Shown here: in pieces, positions 26,458 to 38,198 of the stretch | Layout of the letters: the number at the start of each line of letters is the position of its first letter | Position numbering within the stretch: the first letter of the stretch is position 1 | From: Cephalopachus bancanus | Taxonomy: Eukaryota; Chordata; Mammalia; Primates; Tarsiidae | Assembly (NCBI GenBank): GCA_027257055.1 | Contig: JAPVLO010000206.1 | Coordinates: 2,356,001-2,420,000, forward strand | DNA length: 64,000 bases | Reading direction: 5' to 3' | The notes under the pieces: model-generated | Database searches by the model: none | Seen by the model: the letters and a program-made list of their open reading frames with translations, nothing else | Told to the model about the DNA's origin: nothing | Made by a program: the position numbers and the translations under genes

Positions 26458-26566
26458 CTTCCTTCCTTCCTTCCTTCCTTCCTTCCTTCCTTCCTTCCTG
26501 CCTGCCTCCTCTTCCTTCCTTCCTTCCTTCCTTCCTTCCTTCCTTCCTTCCTCCCTCCCTTCCTAC
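26458..26566. repeat. (TTCC)n microsatellite
   Basis: Two TTCC blocks of about 10 units each separated by TGCCTGCCTCCTC, then TCCC variants. It lies where the Alu poly-A tail would be. Confidence 0.95.
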
Positions 26567-26703
26567 TTTTGGAGTTGGAGTCTCACTCTGTCGCCCAGGC
26601 TGGAGTGCAGTGGCATGCTCATGGCCACCGCAGCCTCGACCTGCTGGGCTCAGGCGATCCTTCTGCTTCAACCTTCCAAGTAGCTGGAACTACAGATGTG
26701 CAT
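26458..26703 (-). mobile_element. Right-arm-only Alu with a (TTCC)n tail
   Basis: The Alu part (about 26570-26703) covers GAGTTGGAGTCTCACTCTG to AGCTGGAACTACAG only. The tail side is a long TTCC tract. The duplication TCCTAAGCAGATTTC (before the tract) and TCCTAAGCAGACTTTC (after the Alu) shows that the tract belongs to the element. Confidence 0.9.
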
Positions 26704-27125
26704 CCTAAGCAGACTTTCAAGGACAGTTGTTTTGTTTTCAACTTTATCCTCCCACCCCCACCTCCACCCTTACCCCTACTTCCACGCCCACCTCCGCTGC
26801 CAGTGGCAACAAGTGGGGCAAGCTCCCGGGTCTTAAAGTTTCCAGGTGAAAATTGAGTTGCTCCTCAGCTTTACCTGCTGGCAGAGAATTCAGCTTTCTT
26901 GAATTTGTTAGGTAAGTTATCCCATGGCCATCGGATGTCCAGTTTCCAAAATGTTGTTTCCATGGTATTTCTCTCATTTTATTTGTACTTCTATGTGAAA
27001 AGTATATACTATTATGTATGCTTTTAGGTAGAGCCTTCCAAACCTAACTTTCAGTAGTTCTAAACTAAAAATCTTTGCAGGTTTTCCCCATCCCAATATT
27101 GTCTGGACTATGATTGAGCATAATA

Positions 27126-27507
27126 CGGGTTGAGTCTCCCTGACATGAAGTGCTTGGAACCAGAAGTGTTTCCAATTTGGGATTTATTTCCGATTCTGGA
27201 ATATTTGCATTCTATACTTACTGGTTGAGCAGCCCTCATTTAAAAATTTGAAAATGCTTCAATGAGCTTCTCCTTTGAGAGTCATGTCGGTGCTAAAAAA
27301 AGTTTTGTATGTTGAGCCAGGCATAGTGGCACACACCTATAATTTCAGCTACTTGGGAGGCTGTAGTGGGAGGATTGCTTGAGCCCAGGAGTTTGAGGTC
27401 ATCCTGGGCAGCATAGTGAGACCCCATCTCAAAAAAAAAAAAAAAAAAAGTTTTGGATTCTGGTACATTTCATATTTTGGATTTTTGGATTAGGGATACT
27501 CAATCTG
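27126..27507. mobile_element. Tigger-type MITE, split by an Alu monomer
   Basis: Left end GGGTTGAGTCTCCCTGAC, interior CAGAAGTGTTTCCAATTTGG, GAATATTTGCATTC, TACTTACTGGTTGAGCAGCCC, AGTCATGTCGGTGCT, and right end GATTAGGGATACTCAATCTG, which is the inverted left end. TA lies at the left boundary, a mutated TC at the right. Confidence 0.85.
27308..27445 (+). mobile_element. Monomeric Alu (FLAM/FAM-like)
   Basis: A single arm from GAGCCAGGCATAGTGG to GTGAGACCCCATCTC with a long A-tail. AAAAAAAGTTTTG is repeated on both sides and belongs to the host MITE. Confidence 0.85.
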
Positions 27508-27779
27508 TCTTTACGATGAGTTGATTTTTGCATTTTAAACTCATCTTAATTATTAATATTAATAAAATCATAGTAACATTTTCTAAAATCGTTATTTTTT
27601 CTCAAATACATTACTATATATTAAAAATAAAATCTCATGTATCACCTGTGTTATGCATTCCACTTAGGTAAACACTGCCCTGTCCCAGTGCAGGAACTAA
27701 AGTCTAGGGAGGTTCGGTGGCTTTGCTCTAGGTCTGGCAAATGGCAGAACTGGGCCATTCTTTGAATTCCCTTCTTATT

Positions 27780-28089
27780 CTTTTTTTTTTTTTTTTTTTA
27801 GTCAGAGTCTCATTCTGTCACCCAAGGTGGAGTACAGTAGCACAATCACAGCCACCGCAGCCTCAGCCTGCTAGGCTCAGGCAATCTTCCTTCTGCCTCG
27901 GTCTTTCAGGTAGGTAAAACCACAGATGCACACCACCAAAACACCATACCAGGCTAATATTTTTGATTTATTGTAGAGATGAGGTCTCCCCAGGTTACCC
28001 AGGCTGTTCTCAAACCTCTGGCTCAGGCGATCCTCTCACCTAGGCCTCCCAGAGTGCTGGGATTACAGGCGTGAGCCACCGCTTTCAGT
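27780..28089 (-). mobile_element. Alu
   Basis: Reverse dimer with GATTTATTGTAGAGATGAGG and an expanded linker region (ACCACCAAAACACCATACC). Flanks CTTCTTATTCTTT and CATTCTTGTTCTTT suggest the target duplication. Confidence 0.92.
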
Positions 28090-28156
28090 TCCATTCTTGT
28101 TCTTTACCACTAAGCCAGGTTGTCTGGACCTCTAGATGTACCTGTTAAGACTATCA

Positions 28157-28437
28157 CAGCCGGGCTCGGTGGCTCAGCCTGTAATCCCGTGCCTTTGGGA
28201 GGCTGAGGTGAGTGGATTGCCTGAGCCCGTGGGTTCGAGACCCGCCTGGGCAGCAAGACCTCATCTCTACAATAAATCAAAAAATCAGCCGGGCGTGGTA
28301 GCACATGTCTGTAATTCCGGCTACTCGGAAGGCTGAGGCGGAGGGATTGCCGGAGCCCAGGAGGCGAGGCTGCGGTGGCCGGAAGCGGCCACTGCACTCC
28401 AGTCTGGGCGACCGAGTGAGACCCCAATCAAAAAAAA
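28157..28437 (+). mobile_element. Young-type Alu
   Basis: Near-intact copy: TGGCTCAGCCTG, GGGTTCGAGACCCGCC, CAATAAATCAAAAAATCAGC, GTGGCCGGAAGCGGCCAC. AAGACTATC lies before it and after the A-tail. Confidence 0.96.
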
Positions 28438-28439
28438 AA

Positions 28440-29445
28440 GACTATCCCTTACTTCTCTAAGCTGCCTTCTATGCTTAATATGTTATATCACTATCAAATT
28501 ATTTACCCCTTAAGTTCCAGATCTTGTTTGAAGTGAACAATTCCAAATATGCCCCACTTTCTGAGTAGGAAGATGCATTGGTGGAAAAATACATGAGGTC
28601 AGTACTCTTTTCTATTCATCTGACAAGAATGTCTATTTATTAAGTAAGCAAATTTTCCGACGTGGTTTCCAAAAATTTTACTCATTCTAAAACGAATAAG
28701 GGAAGGTACCAGAGAAGCGTATGGTCTTTCCTTTGCCATGTGCAATCTATGGGACCTACAAATCAGAGACCTTTAATATTTCCCCTAAAAAAAATTAGTA
28801 CTCTTTGTAGATGACAGAACCAGTTTGTAAATACAATTTGTTCCAAATCCATCATTTAAATAGAAGTGGCCCAAAGCCAGCATTACTTCAAGCACAGGAA
28901 TTCTCACATCATTTGTCCTCACCAACAAATTCCACAGTACCAAATTTAGCTTGGTGAGACCAGCAAGATGCTGAAAATATTTCCTAACTGTTATTTGTCA
29001 ATGTTTACTAAGAGAGGAGCAGATGTTGAACTAGAGAGACAGGTTAAAATTTGAAATTACAAATGCTGTTGTAACTAATTAAAGCCAGAATAAAAGATAC
29101 ACATTTGAGAACAATAAAATCACTGAAAAAGGACTTTGGATATTGTTTTAACAGGATTTGCTTGGTGCAATATATTTTGTAATATATATTTGCATTTGCA
29201 TATAATATGCTTTTAATTTATGACAACTTAACTTCAAATATTTTTCTACTTTAAGTGCATTATCAGCATCTTAGAATACTATGCTTTATTTCTTCTTTCT
29301 TGTCTCCTTGCTACCATGATGCATTTTGCTTTGACTTATGTTATAAATTCTACTATTTACTGTGGCTGTTTTGCTTTAACAGTAAATCAAGTTATTAAAA
29401 ATATATTTATAAATTATTTCTGTCACTCTTCAATCATTTGTACTT
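28440..29445. other. Unique A/T-rich sequence
   Basis: No recognised repeat or coding frame. It becomes strongly A/T-rich after about 29000 and grades into the old L1-like block. Confidence 0.45.
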
Positions 29446-29746
29446 TTCCTATGCAGTATCCTGCTTGAAAAACTTTAATCAACATTTCTTGTAATACAGA
29501 TAGTTTATGATGAATTCTTTCAGCTTTTGCTTGTTTGAAAAGTTTTAATTGCAGTTTTATTTTTGAAACACTTCTTGCTGGGTATAAAATTTTCGATGGA
29601 AAGTTTTTCTTTTATTATTTTAAGGTTATTTCCCCATTATGTTATGTATGACATAGTTTCTGACAAAAAACCTGCTGTCATGGTTTTTTGTTGTTGTTTC
29701 TGTATGTGTAAGGTGTCCCTTTTCCTCTGTTTTTGTTTTTGTCTTT

Positions 29747-30024
29747 GTTTTTTTTTTAGTTGGAGTCTCACTCTGTTACCCAAGCTGGAGTGCAGTGGCA
29801 TGCTCATGGGTACTGCAGCCCTGACCTGCTGAGCTTAGGTGATCCTTCTGCCTCAGCCTCTCAAGTATCTGGGATCGCAGTCACCCACCACCCCACCTGG
29901 CTGATTTTTTTTATTGTAAAAAGGAGGTCTCACCAAATTGCCCAGACTGGTCTTGAACTCCTGGGCTCAGGCAATCCTCTCACCTCTACCCGCCAGATTA
30001 CGGACAGGAGCCACTGTGCTGACT
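29747..30024 (-). mobile_element. Alu inside the old L1-like block
   Basis: Reverse dimer from poly-T/AGTTGGAGTCTCACTC to GGAGCCACTGTGCTGACTGG. L1-like text continues on both sides. Confidence 0.92.
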
Positions 30025-30637
30025 GGCTGTTTTAAAAATTCTTTCTTAACACTGGTTTTCAACAATTGCATTATGGTATGCCTTGGCATGATTTTCTTAA
30101 TGTTTATTCTGCTTCGTGTTTGTTGCGTTCTTGAATCTGTTAGTTTATAGTTTTCATTAAAGTTGGAACATATTTACTCATTGCTTCTCTAAATATTTTC
30201 TCTTCCTCCTCCAACACCATTTTCTTGGCACTTTAATTATCCATGTGTAGTTAACTTAGATTACACATGTAAAGTTCACAAGTCACTAATGCTCTGTTAA
30301 TTTTTTTGTCTTTTTTTTTTCTGTCTGTGCTTCATTTTGGGTAGTTTCTATTACTTTGTCTTCAACTTCACCTATGTTTTCTTTTGTGATATCTGATTAG
30401 CTATTCATGCTACTGAAAATTATTCAATTCAGATATTATATTTTTTATTTCATATATTTCATATTTTATATTTTTTATATTTCATATATTTTATATTTTA
30501 TTTTTATATCATCAATTTATCTTCTCATCATGTTCATATTTTTCTCTACTTTCTGTGGATGAGGAACATATTTAAAATAAATGTTTTGACACTCTTGTCT
30601 GCTAATGCATCATTTCTTTAATTTCTGGAACTATTTC

Positions 30638-30893
30638 TACCTTCTAGAGGATCCAAGACAAAACAAGAAGAAAGGAGCTCCCTTTTCTTGTTTCATTTTT
30701 CTAGTGTAGTCTCTGCCTCTTATCTGGTCTCAAAAAGAGAAGGGGATAAGGCTAGCCACTGGTAAGGTTGATTTTGCTTCTTAACAATAAATCAGTTTTA
30801 TGGACACTTTTCCACCTGCTGAAGTTGTATGTCTAATTATTTCAGAAAAATTTTTAATAGAATTTTCACTCCCCTAGCATTATTTTGTATTTA
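30638..30893 (+). repeat. Copy of 32809-33066 inserted in the L1-like block
   Basis: Aligns with 32809-33066 at roughly 85% by eye. Shared blocks include CCAAGACAAAACAA, GGGGATAAG.CTAGCC, TTCACTCCCCT and CATTATTTTGTATTTA. L1 text (CTATTTCTA.. / CTATTTATATTGATC) sits on both sides with a short similar repeat, so this is the inserted copy. Confidence 0.85.
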
Positions 30894-31789
30894 TTGATCT
30901 ATTTATATTGATCACTTTTTCTCCTGGTTATGAGATATTTTCTTGCTTTTTTACACGTATAGTAATTTTTGGCAAGATACTTGACATTGTGATTTTACAT
31001 TGTTGGTTGCTGGGGGTTTTTTTGTGTGTATTATTTTAGTGTTGAACTTTATGCTGGCACAAAATTAAACTACTTGGGATCAATTTGATTCTTTCAAGGT
31101 TTAATGTTAAGTTTCGCTATAGTGAGTCCAGAGCAGCCCTTGGTCTAGGGCTTATTTAGTCCTACTAGTAAGGTGAGACTCAAGAAGAAGAATCTACCTT
31201 CCAAGGACTCTGGGAGGTTTTTCTACTATGGCTGGTAGGAACAGAAACTATTCTTAGCCCTATGTGAGCCCCAGAAATTGTCCTTCCTGCTGCTTTAGCC
31301 TCAGACAGTTTCCTCCTGGATTTATATAGGTCAATATTCAACCAAAGCTTCAAAGTGACCCCTCTGCAGATCTCTGGAGCCTGTTTTCTCCCTCCCTCTT
31401 TCTGTCTCTGTGTCTTCCCCCTTTTTGGTATACTAACCCATAAATGCTAGTGACTTTGACTTCCTTTGAGCTCGTTACTCTCTTCCTGCATTATAGTCTG
31501 AAAAAATGCCTCCAGGCAGCAAGCTGAACAATCGTAGGGCTCACCTCCTTTTCTCCCTCCTCTTGAATCATAGTTTTGTGTTGCATGTTGTCTAATATCT
31601 GAAAATGATTGTTTCATACATTTTTTTCAGTTGTTTAAGGCAGGAAGATAAATTCATTCCCTGTAACTCTATCATGGTTGTAAGTAGAAGTCCTTTGATC
31701 CTTTACAATGAATTTTTATGACTGGAATTTTTTTCTACAACTTTCCCTAGTGATTCCACATTTTCTTATCAAGTTTGGAGGTTTTTTGT

Positions 31790-31951
31790 TTTTGTTTTTT
31801 TTTTGAGTTGGAGTCTCACTCTGTCACCCAGACTGGAGTGCAGTGACATGCTCCCAGCCACCACAGCCTCGATCTGCTGGGCTCCGGCAATCCTTCTGCC
31901 TCAGCCTTCCGAGTAGCTGGAACTACAGGCATGTGCTACCATGCCTGGCTA

Positions 31952-31983
<32 letters not shown>

Positions 31984-32099
31984 TAGAGATGAGGTCTTGC
32001 CAAGTTGCCCAAATGGGTCTCGAACCCTCGGGCTCAGGGAATTCACTCACCTCAGTCTCCCAAAGCACAGGATTACAGGCTGAGCCACCGAGTCTGGCA
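31790..32099 (-). mobile_element. Young-type Alu with an expanded TTGA linker
   Basis: Reverse dimer. The usual TTGATTTATTG linker has expanded to about seven ATTG units (31956-31984), a microsatellite born inside the element. GGGCTCCGGCAATCC and CGAACCCTCGGGC are typical of the young form. Confidence 0.94.
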
Positions 32100-32619
32100 T
32101 CTGAAGGTGTTTTTAATAATAATCAACCATGCTGGAACCTTCACTTTGGTCACATTAGTAACAGGTTTCTTTTCATATTTTCTTTCCTAATGCCTGCTGG
32201 GGACCTAAGAAATATACATTCAAGCCCTTGGTTTCCCAGGTTTGAGTCTCGCTGATTCACTCACAAACACTTTATGTGATGACCATTGTTTTAATGTTTA
32301 GATCACCACACAGCTTGACTATCTGGCACTGACTATAGTTTTATATATATATAAAATATAAAAAGGGGTTACCCTCAGAGCCCTAATCAAAGTTGCAGAA
32401 AAACAAGAATAATCTTGAGTGCCCACCCTTTTTTTTTTCCTCCTTCCACATAATGGAGCTCTTTCCTTGACTTCTGGCCGTCAGTAACATCCAGTCGTTT
32501 TCTGACTCTCCAGAATTCTTTCTAGAAGCTTTATAGACAGACACATCCTATTTCAAAATTATCTTTTCCTCCTTCTTACAAAACATTCAAACTCAAATGA
32601 TCCCATAGGCTTTACCCAT

Positions 32620-32740
32620 TCACTGTAAGAAGCTTGAAGGCAGGAATGAAATCTTATTTCTGATGTTTCATCAGCCTCCAGAATGTCATCTGAAAATGGG
32701 CTGAGTAATTGCTTGCTGAAGGAATATACCCTGAAAGGTC
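32620..32740 (+). mobile_element. L2 tail fragment
   Basis: TGTAAGAAGCTTGAAGGCAGG followed by CCTCCAGAATGTCATC and GAGTAATTGCTTGCTGAAGG resembles the forward L2 3' end in decayed form. Confidence 0.5.
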
Positions 32741-32808
32741 AAGGATAGGAAATTTGGAGCTACTGCCATAGTGCCCACAGTACATACAGAGCTTTCTACC
32801 ACTTCCTC

Positions 32809-33066
32809 CACCTCTCAAAAGACCCAAGACAAAACAATAAGAAAGAACTCCCTTTTCTCTTGGTTCCATTTTTCCTGGGAGGCTCTGCCTCTTACTTGGT
32901 CTCTAAAAGGAAAGGGGATAAGACTAGCCTCTGGCAAAGTTGATTTTTGCTTCTTACCAATAATCCAGTTCCACGGACACTTTTCCCACCTGCTGAAGTT
33001 GTCTCTCCAATTATTTTAGAGAAACTTCCATAGAATTTTCACTCCCCTGACATTATTTTGTATTTA
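32809..33066 (+). repeat. Presumed donor of the 30638-30893 copy
   Basis: Continuous with non-repeat flanks. Contains CACTTTTCCCACCTGCTGAAG and GAATTTTCACTCCCCTGAC. An AATAAA follows closely (33079-33084) downstream, so an old 3' UTR or transcript end is possible but not shown. Confidence 0.75.
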
Positions 33067-35165
33067 AATACCAAGCTAATAAACTATATTTGTAGAGTCT
33101 TTATCCCAAATCCCCGTTCCTCAATTCTTCACAGATTGTATGCTTTCAAGTAACCATTTCAGGTTTCATCTGTTTTTCAATACATCTCACAAACAATTTG
33201 TGACTTGGCTCTATCAACTTGAAGGACTAGGGAGTCACCTGAACTACTGAAGACTCAAAAATTCTTTCTGTAAAAGTGAGTTTGCAAAATAAAGTCCCCT
33301 TGGCTTTGGGAGTCTGGACTTCATACAGGTTGAATGGCAGTCACAACTTTGATAGATAGGTGAGAAAGCCCTTGAACTAGAATCAAATGAGTCACTTCTC
33401 CCTGTAGTAGATGGGATGGAGGGGTTGGTGACCAGGCCAGGCTAAGAAAAGCTCAGGTGAGCACGAACAGGCTCGTTCTCAGACCTGAATAGCACTTTAA
33501 TACCTTCTAAACCATAGTCACCTGTTCATCATCTTGCTTTTCACCACCAATGGCATGTGACCATTCCATCTACCTCTGGACACCTTAGTGCTTGAATTTA
33601 ATCTTTCTTTTCCTCCTTATATATTTCTTTCTAAAATTGGGAGCATGGTACATTTTTTCCTCTGTCATAATAACCCATTAATAGACCACAAGGAGTATTC
33701 GGTATTGTGTAAAAGCTAAATTTACACACAGCATAAGTCATGGTAAGAATAAACTTGGACACCTATACCAGACTGAGAGTAAATGGTTTTTGTCTGCTCA
33801 GAATCTCCTTAGGGAATAATCCTTGCACTGTTTCTAGGCCACATGGTTCGGGCATGGTTGATGCATGTTTTGATTTAAAAATTGGTCACATGATTTAGGT
33901 TGGAGAATCAGAGTGACTGGTTCAAGGATGGGCAGAGCCCTCCCAAGGATCTTTCTGGAATGATTAAGAAAGAGGCTCTCTCTCTGCTTTGCCATCTGTG
34001 AATATAACATAACTCTGGAGACCCTGACGAGAGTCTTTGCTACTGAGTGAGGAGAGAATGAATGAAGGTGACATAGGAAATGTGGGCACACAAGAGAGGG
34101 TGAACCATTATGATAACATGATTTAAGCTTCTGGATTCAGTTCCCTGAATTCACCCTTAGATTTCCCAAGAGGGCATAATTTCCCATTTTTACTTAAATT
34201 TGCTTGAATTGGGCGTCTATCCCCAGTGGATTTAGACAGCCTTTTAGCATCAAACACCAAGATGTGATGAAATAAAAAGGAAAATGGAGTCAGGATTATT
34301 GGAGACTTACAGTGGAGACCCACAGCCTTGCAAGGGTGGTGGGGACCAGGCAAAACTCAAGCCTCGGACGCTGTGCGCCAAGGCTGGACAGCCCTAGCTG
34401 TGTGCTCTTGTCACTTCCAGGCACTGCCAAGTGCACCTCATTGAGGGTGAGGGATCGGGCTGATGCAAAAACAGAACAAAATGTCCCTTCCTGTGCTCTG
34501 GTGGCGTCACCTCAACCTCTATGGTCCCAAACTGCTGCTGATGAGGCAGAATGGCAGTTAAGCATTTTGCTGTGATTCTGTTTATCAGGTCCTGGTGGAA
34601 GTCTCACTCTGTCCTTCCACTTATCAGTTGTGCCCTGAGCATCGACAGGCAGGCATGACCGGGGGTGGCTAGCTGAGGGGAGACCCCCATGGCATGGAAG
34701 TGCTGACGGATTAGTTAGGAAAAAGCACTGATGTCTTCACTTCTCTGGTTAGCGTTGGCCTCTCTTTCCGATCGTCCTTTGGCAGAGGTGCAGAGAACAG
34801 ATGCGATACTCCTTGGATCCCTTCCAGAAGTGTCTCTGATGAAGGCAATTAGGTGAGAACTGGGCAATTTAGTGAGCACACAGCGGTGCCAAGGGGTTCC
34901 CCAATCAAGAGGCCCGTCTCAGTTCTGCTACCCGTGTGCCCCAAGAGGAGGGTCTCAGTGAAACTGAAACAGAAAGAAATCACCCTTCTTTTTGTAAGAC
35001 ACTCTGGGATGTCCAGAAGACAGCAGCGTTCTACAGATGTGTCTATGCAGAACAAGGATAATGTCTCTTGTAGTGTCGGCTCCATTTCCTGGTGCTAGGA
35101 TGGATTTGGCAGGACCACATCACTGGCAAACGCATCATGGTAAAATACGTTTTAAAAGTAAAGCT
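33067..35165. other. Unique sequence, about 2.1 kb
   Basis: No repeat family recognised and no convincing reading frame. Overlapping 70-87 codon frames on both strands between 33834 and 35098 lack domains. One of the largest repeat-poor stretches in the window. Confidence 0.5.
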
Positions 35166-35168
35166 TAG

Positions 35169-35466
35169 GACTGGGCATGGTGGCTGATGCCTGTAATCCC
35201 AGCACTTTGAGAGACTGAAGCAAGAGGATTGCTGGAGCCCAGGAGTTCAAGACCAGCCCGGGCAACCTAACAAGTGCTCATCTCTAAAGAAAATCAAAAA
35301 ATTAGCTGGGTATGGTGGTGTGTATCTATAGTCCCACAACTCTGGAGTCTGAGACAGGAGGATCACCTCAGCCCAGGAGGGTGAGGCTGTGGTGAGCCAT
35401 GATCATGCCACTATACTTCAGCCTGAGAGACAGAGTGAGAGCCTAACTTAAAAAAAAAAAAAGAGT
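35169..35466 (+). mobile_element. Old Alu
   Basis: Dimer from GACTGGGCATGGTGGC to CAGAGTGAGAGCCTAACTT plus A-tail. Right arm GGTGAGCCATGATCATGCC is the old form. Confidence 0.92.
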
Positions 35467-36019
35467 AGAATCTAAAAAAAATTAATATTATGGGGAGAAT
35501 AATAATTGCAAACTTTTGTGTAGGTGACCACTTCGTGGTCAGTACTTTTGCAGACCATTCCTCTTTTCTGCAAAGTAAGTCTCATTCCGTTTTATTGATG
35601 TGGAAAGTGAGGCTCCACGAGGTTGAATAACTAGAAGCTAGAGTGTCTAGAAAGCATCTTTGTTTGACATCACGGAGCCTCTTACTACCCCTTGCTCCTG
35701 CCACAGTCAATGAGTCCGCACCTCCACCCCAGTCACTCATGCAGACACCAGCAGAAGGCACACAAGACAGCCTTTCTGGTAGATGCAGCCCCTTTCTCAT
35801 GGGAGCTTGTCCTTCTGCCTCTATTTTCTTAGAGTCCTTAAAACTCTGAGCAAGGTGCCTCTTCCTCCCTGTATTAGATGGTGGTAGCTGGCACTGCTTC
35901 TCCAAAAAAGAAACTATCAGCAGCCACCAAAGGGCTACATGCGTGTTAAAATAATAAGCTGGCTAACTGCTATTTTCTTGTCATTGTCCCAGGGCCCTTA
36001 AACTTTCCATGTTAGGTTT

Positions 36020-36037
36020 AAAAAAAATTGTGGTGGA

Positions 36038-36106
<69 letters not shown>

Positions 36107-36540
36107 TATATATATATATGTCATAAAGTGTGCCCTTCTGACCCTTTTTAAGTGTGCAATTCAGTGGTATTAAGCACACCCATGTTGTTGTGCAACCATC
36201 ACCACCATCCGTCTCTAGGACATTTCCATCTTCTCAAACAGAAACTCTCCACCCATTAAACTCTAACTCCTCTCTCCTTCTTCCTTCAGCCTCTGGAAAC
36301 CATCTTTCTACTTTTCTGTCTCTGTGAATATGACTCCAGATACCTCTTATATTATCTGTGTGTAAGAGGAATCTTATAGTACTTGTCTTTTTGTGACTGG
36401 TTTATTTCGCTTAGTATAATGTCCCCAAGATTTATTCACATTGTAGCAGGTATCTGAATTTCCTTCCTTTTTGAGGCTGAGTCATATTTCATTATGTGTG
36501 TATACCACATTTTTTTATCCATTCGTCCATCTATGGACCC
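36020..36540 (-). mobile_element. Old L1 3' region (L1M-like)
   Basis: Reverse L1 text: AAGTGTGCAATTCAGTGG, GTTGTGCAACCATCACCACC, TTTTTGTGACTGGTTTATTTC, CTTAGTATAATGTCCCCAAG, TCATATTTCATTATG. It is preceded by a TA/TG tract and cut by the Alu downstream. Confidence 0.85.
36037..36120. repeat. (TA)n(TG)n(TA)n(CA)n(TA)n compound tract
   Basis: TATATA.., then about 8 TG, about 12 TA, CACACACA and TATATA again. The TG and CA blocks flank a TA core as an inverted repeat, so a long hairpin is possible. Confidence 0.93.
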
Positions 36541-36552
36541 AATCCACTTTTT

Positions 36553-36808
36553 AAATTTTATTTATTTTTATTTATTTTTTGAGTCGGGATCTCACTCTGT
36601 CACCCAGGCTGGATCCTCCCACTTCAGCCTTTCAAGTAGGTGGGACTACAGACACACGCCACCACACCCAGCTTATTTTTTTTTTTTTTTGTAGAGATGA
36701 AGTCTCACTGTATTGCCTAGGCTGGTCCCGAACACCTGGGCTCAAGCCATCCTCTCACCTCAGCCTCCCAAAGTGCTAGGATTACAGGCATGAGCCACTG
36801 CACCCGGC
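36553..36808 (-). mobile_element. Alu with right-arm deletion
   Basis: Reverse Alu in which CACCCAGGCTGGA jumps to TCCTCCCACTTCAGCC, losing about 45 bases. CCAATCCACTTTT and CCAGTCCACTTTT flank it. Confidence 0.93.
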
Positions 36809-37185
36809 CCCAGTCCACTTTTGGACAACTCCAAAGGATAGTTTCCTTCTAACTCATGTTCTCAGGTCCTTGTTCCACCCTTCAAATGTTTCACAAATAA
36901 GTCGAATCCCTATTCCTATGTCAGCCCTCTGCTTATTTTAGGATAAGTTCCAGGGTATCTTTAGGACTTTCCCTTTCTGGCCTACAAAATGAGGCCCGAG
37001 GACACACACCCAGAGCCTGGAGAGCTGCTTGAGACAGGAGGTACCTTTCGCCCATTCATTCTTTGTGTGCCACACACTCCACACCAATGGCACCTGTCTG
37101 GAGAGCTGGGTGAGAGGATTGCTCATCTTCACAGTCCCCTGGGGGGACAGTACTGTCCAACCCAGCAGCAACGGTGTTGTCACAC

Positions 37186-37385
37186 TCACAGAGGGTGAAT
37201 CCTACACTCAAATCTCTATCCAGATGGATATATATAATAGGATATTGTTTGTAATAGCCTATATATTGTAATATCCTATATAATAGGATATTGTTTACCG
37301 CAGTAGAATTCTGCCTTTCCAGAATCTAGTAATCTATCAATTGACAAACTTCCCTGGTACATACTTTTAAGATTCTAGAAAATTC
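37186..37385 (+). repeat. Local duplication, copy A
   Basis: Matches 38030-38198: CAGAGGGTGAATCCTA, ATCTCTATCC, CTTTCCAGAATCTAGTAATC, CAATTGACAAACTTCCCT, GTACATACTTTTAAGATTC, TAGAAAATTCATCTC. In the middle (about 37205-37295) it carries extra A/T-rich text in which TATAATAGGATATTGTTT occurs twice, once preceded by its inverse. Confidence 0.82.
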
Positions 37386-38029
37386 ATCTCATGGCACAGA
37401 GGATCAGCAAAACCTCTTAGATGCCAGCCCCTCCCTAGTGCAGCTTCTGCTTGAACCCCCAGACCAGTGCTGACAACGCCAAATCATATACCAGTCACCG
37501 GCCAAGTGAACATTTTGGGGAAGATTTCCCCAGCACACATTCCTGTCTCGGTACATTTTCTCCAAGAACACAGTGAGAATGAAAAGTAAAGGAGAGATGC
37601 CCAAATGAGAAACTAAACTGGGTTCTCCTAAGATGGCCAGCGCCCATGGCTGGCTCTGGGCAGAAAGGTGAGATCTTACCACATGCTTCTCCCCAGAGGA
37701 GCACGGGGCAGATCAAGTTGCTTCTCACTCCCGCCCCGCCCTGAGGAATGGACTCAGTGACACTGCAGGCCTTTCTGTTCCGTGATATCTTTGAGTCAAG
37801 GCGCCGTGTTGACCAAGTGGGTCAGATAAAGGCTGCAAAACTATTGTCCGAGTTGCCCAGGGAGGACGTGGCCAACATTCCTAGGTGTGTTTGCAAATAT
37901 GGCTGAGCGGGCAGGTGCCAAGTGAGAGAAGCTGGCAAAGTCAACTCGCATTTGGAGACTAGTGGGTCCTTCCTGCCTCGGAGTGCTTGGGATTGAATCC
38001 CTTCCCTCCCAGTGGCACTGATCTGCCAC

Positions 38030-38198
38030 TCTCGACCGCAGAGGGCGAATCCTAAGTTTAAACCTCTATCTAGGAGGCTTGCACAATAGGATCTTTCTTA
38101 TTATGATCTAATTCTTCTGCTCTTCCAGAACTTAGTAATCCACCAATTGACAAACTTCCCTAGTACATACTTCTAAGATTCTAGAAAATTTAACTCGT
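38030..38198 (+). repeat. Local duplication, copy B, ending at an L1 target site
   Basis: Same blocks as 37186-37385 without the central A/T expansion. Its last bases, AGAAAATTTAACTCGT, are the left target duplication of the L1 that follows; copy A has the equivalent AGAAAATTCATCTCAT without an L1. Confidence 0.82.

Larger units (their letters stand above)
29446..31690. mobile_element. Ancient L1-like block, split by an Alu and a local copy
   Basis: The order matches an old mammalian L1 segment: GAATTCTTTCAGCTTTTGC, TTGCTGGGTATAAAATTTTC, TTTCTGACAAAAAACCTGCTG, TATGGTATGCCTTGGCATG, TTTTTCTCCTGGTTATGAG, TTGACATTGTGATTTTAC, CCAGAGCAGCCCTTGGTCTAGGGC and CTGTAACTCTATCATGG. The piece near 30430-30510 has become a TATTTTATATTTCATA low-complexity run. 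Family assignment and orientation are from memory only. Confidence 0.6.

Noticed and set aside
28157..28437. Possible tRNA gene from the A-box and B-box matches
   Set aside because: The boxes lie within an Alu left arm at Alu spacing, with no cloverleaf or anticodon stem; it is 7SL-derived, not tRNA.
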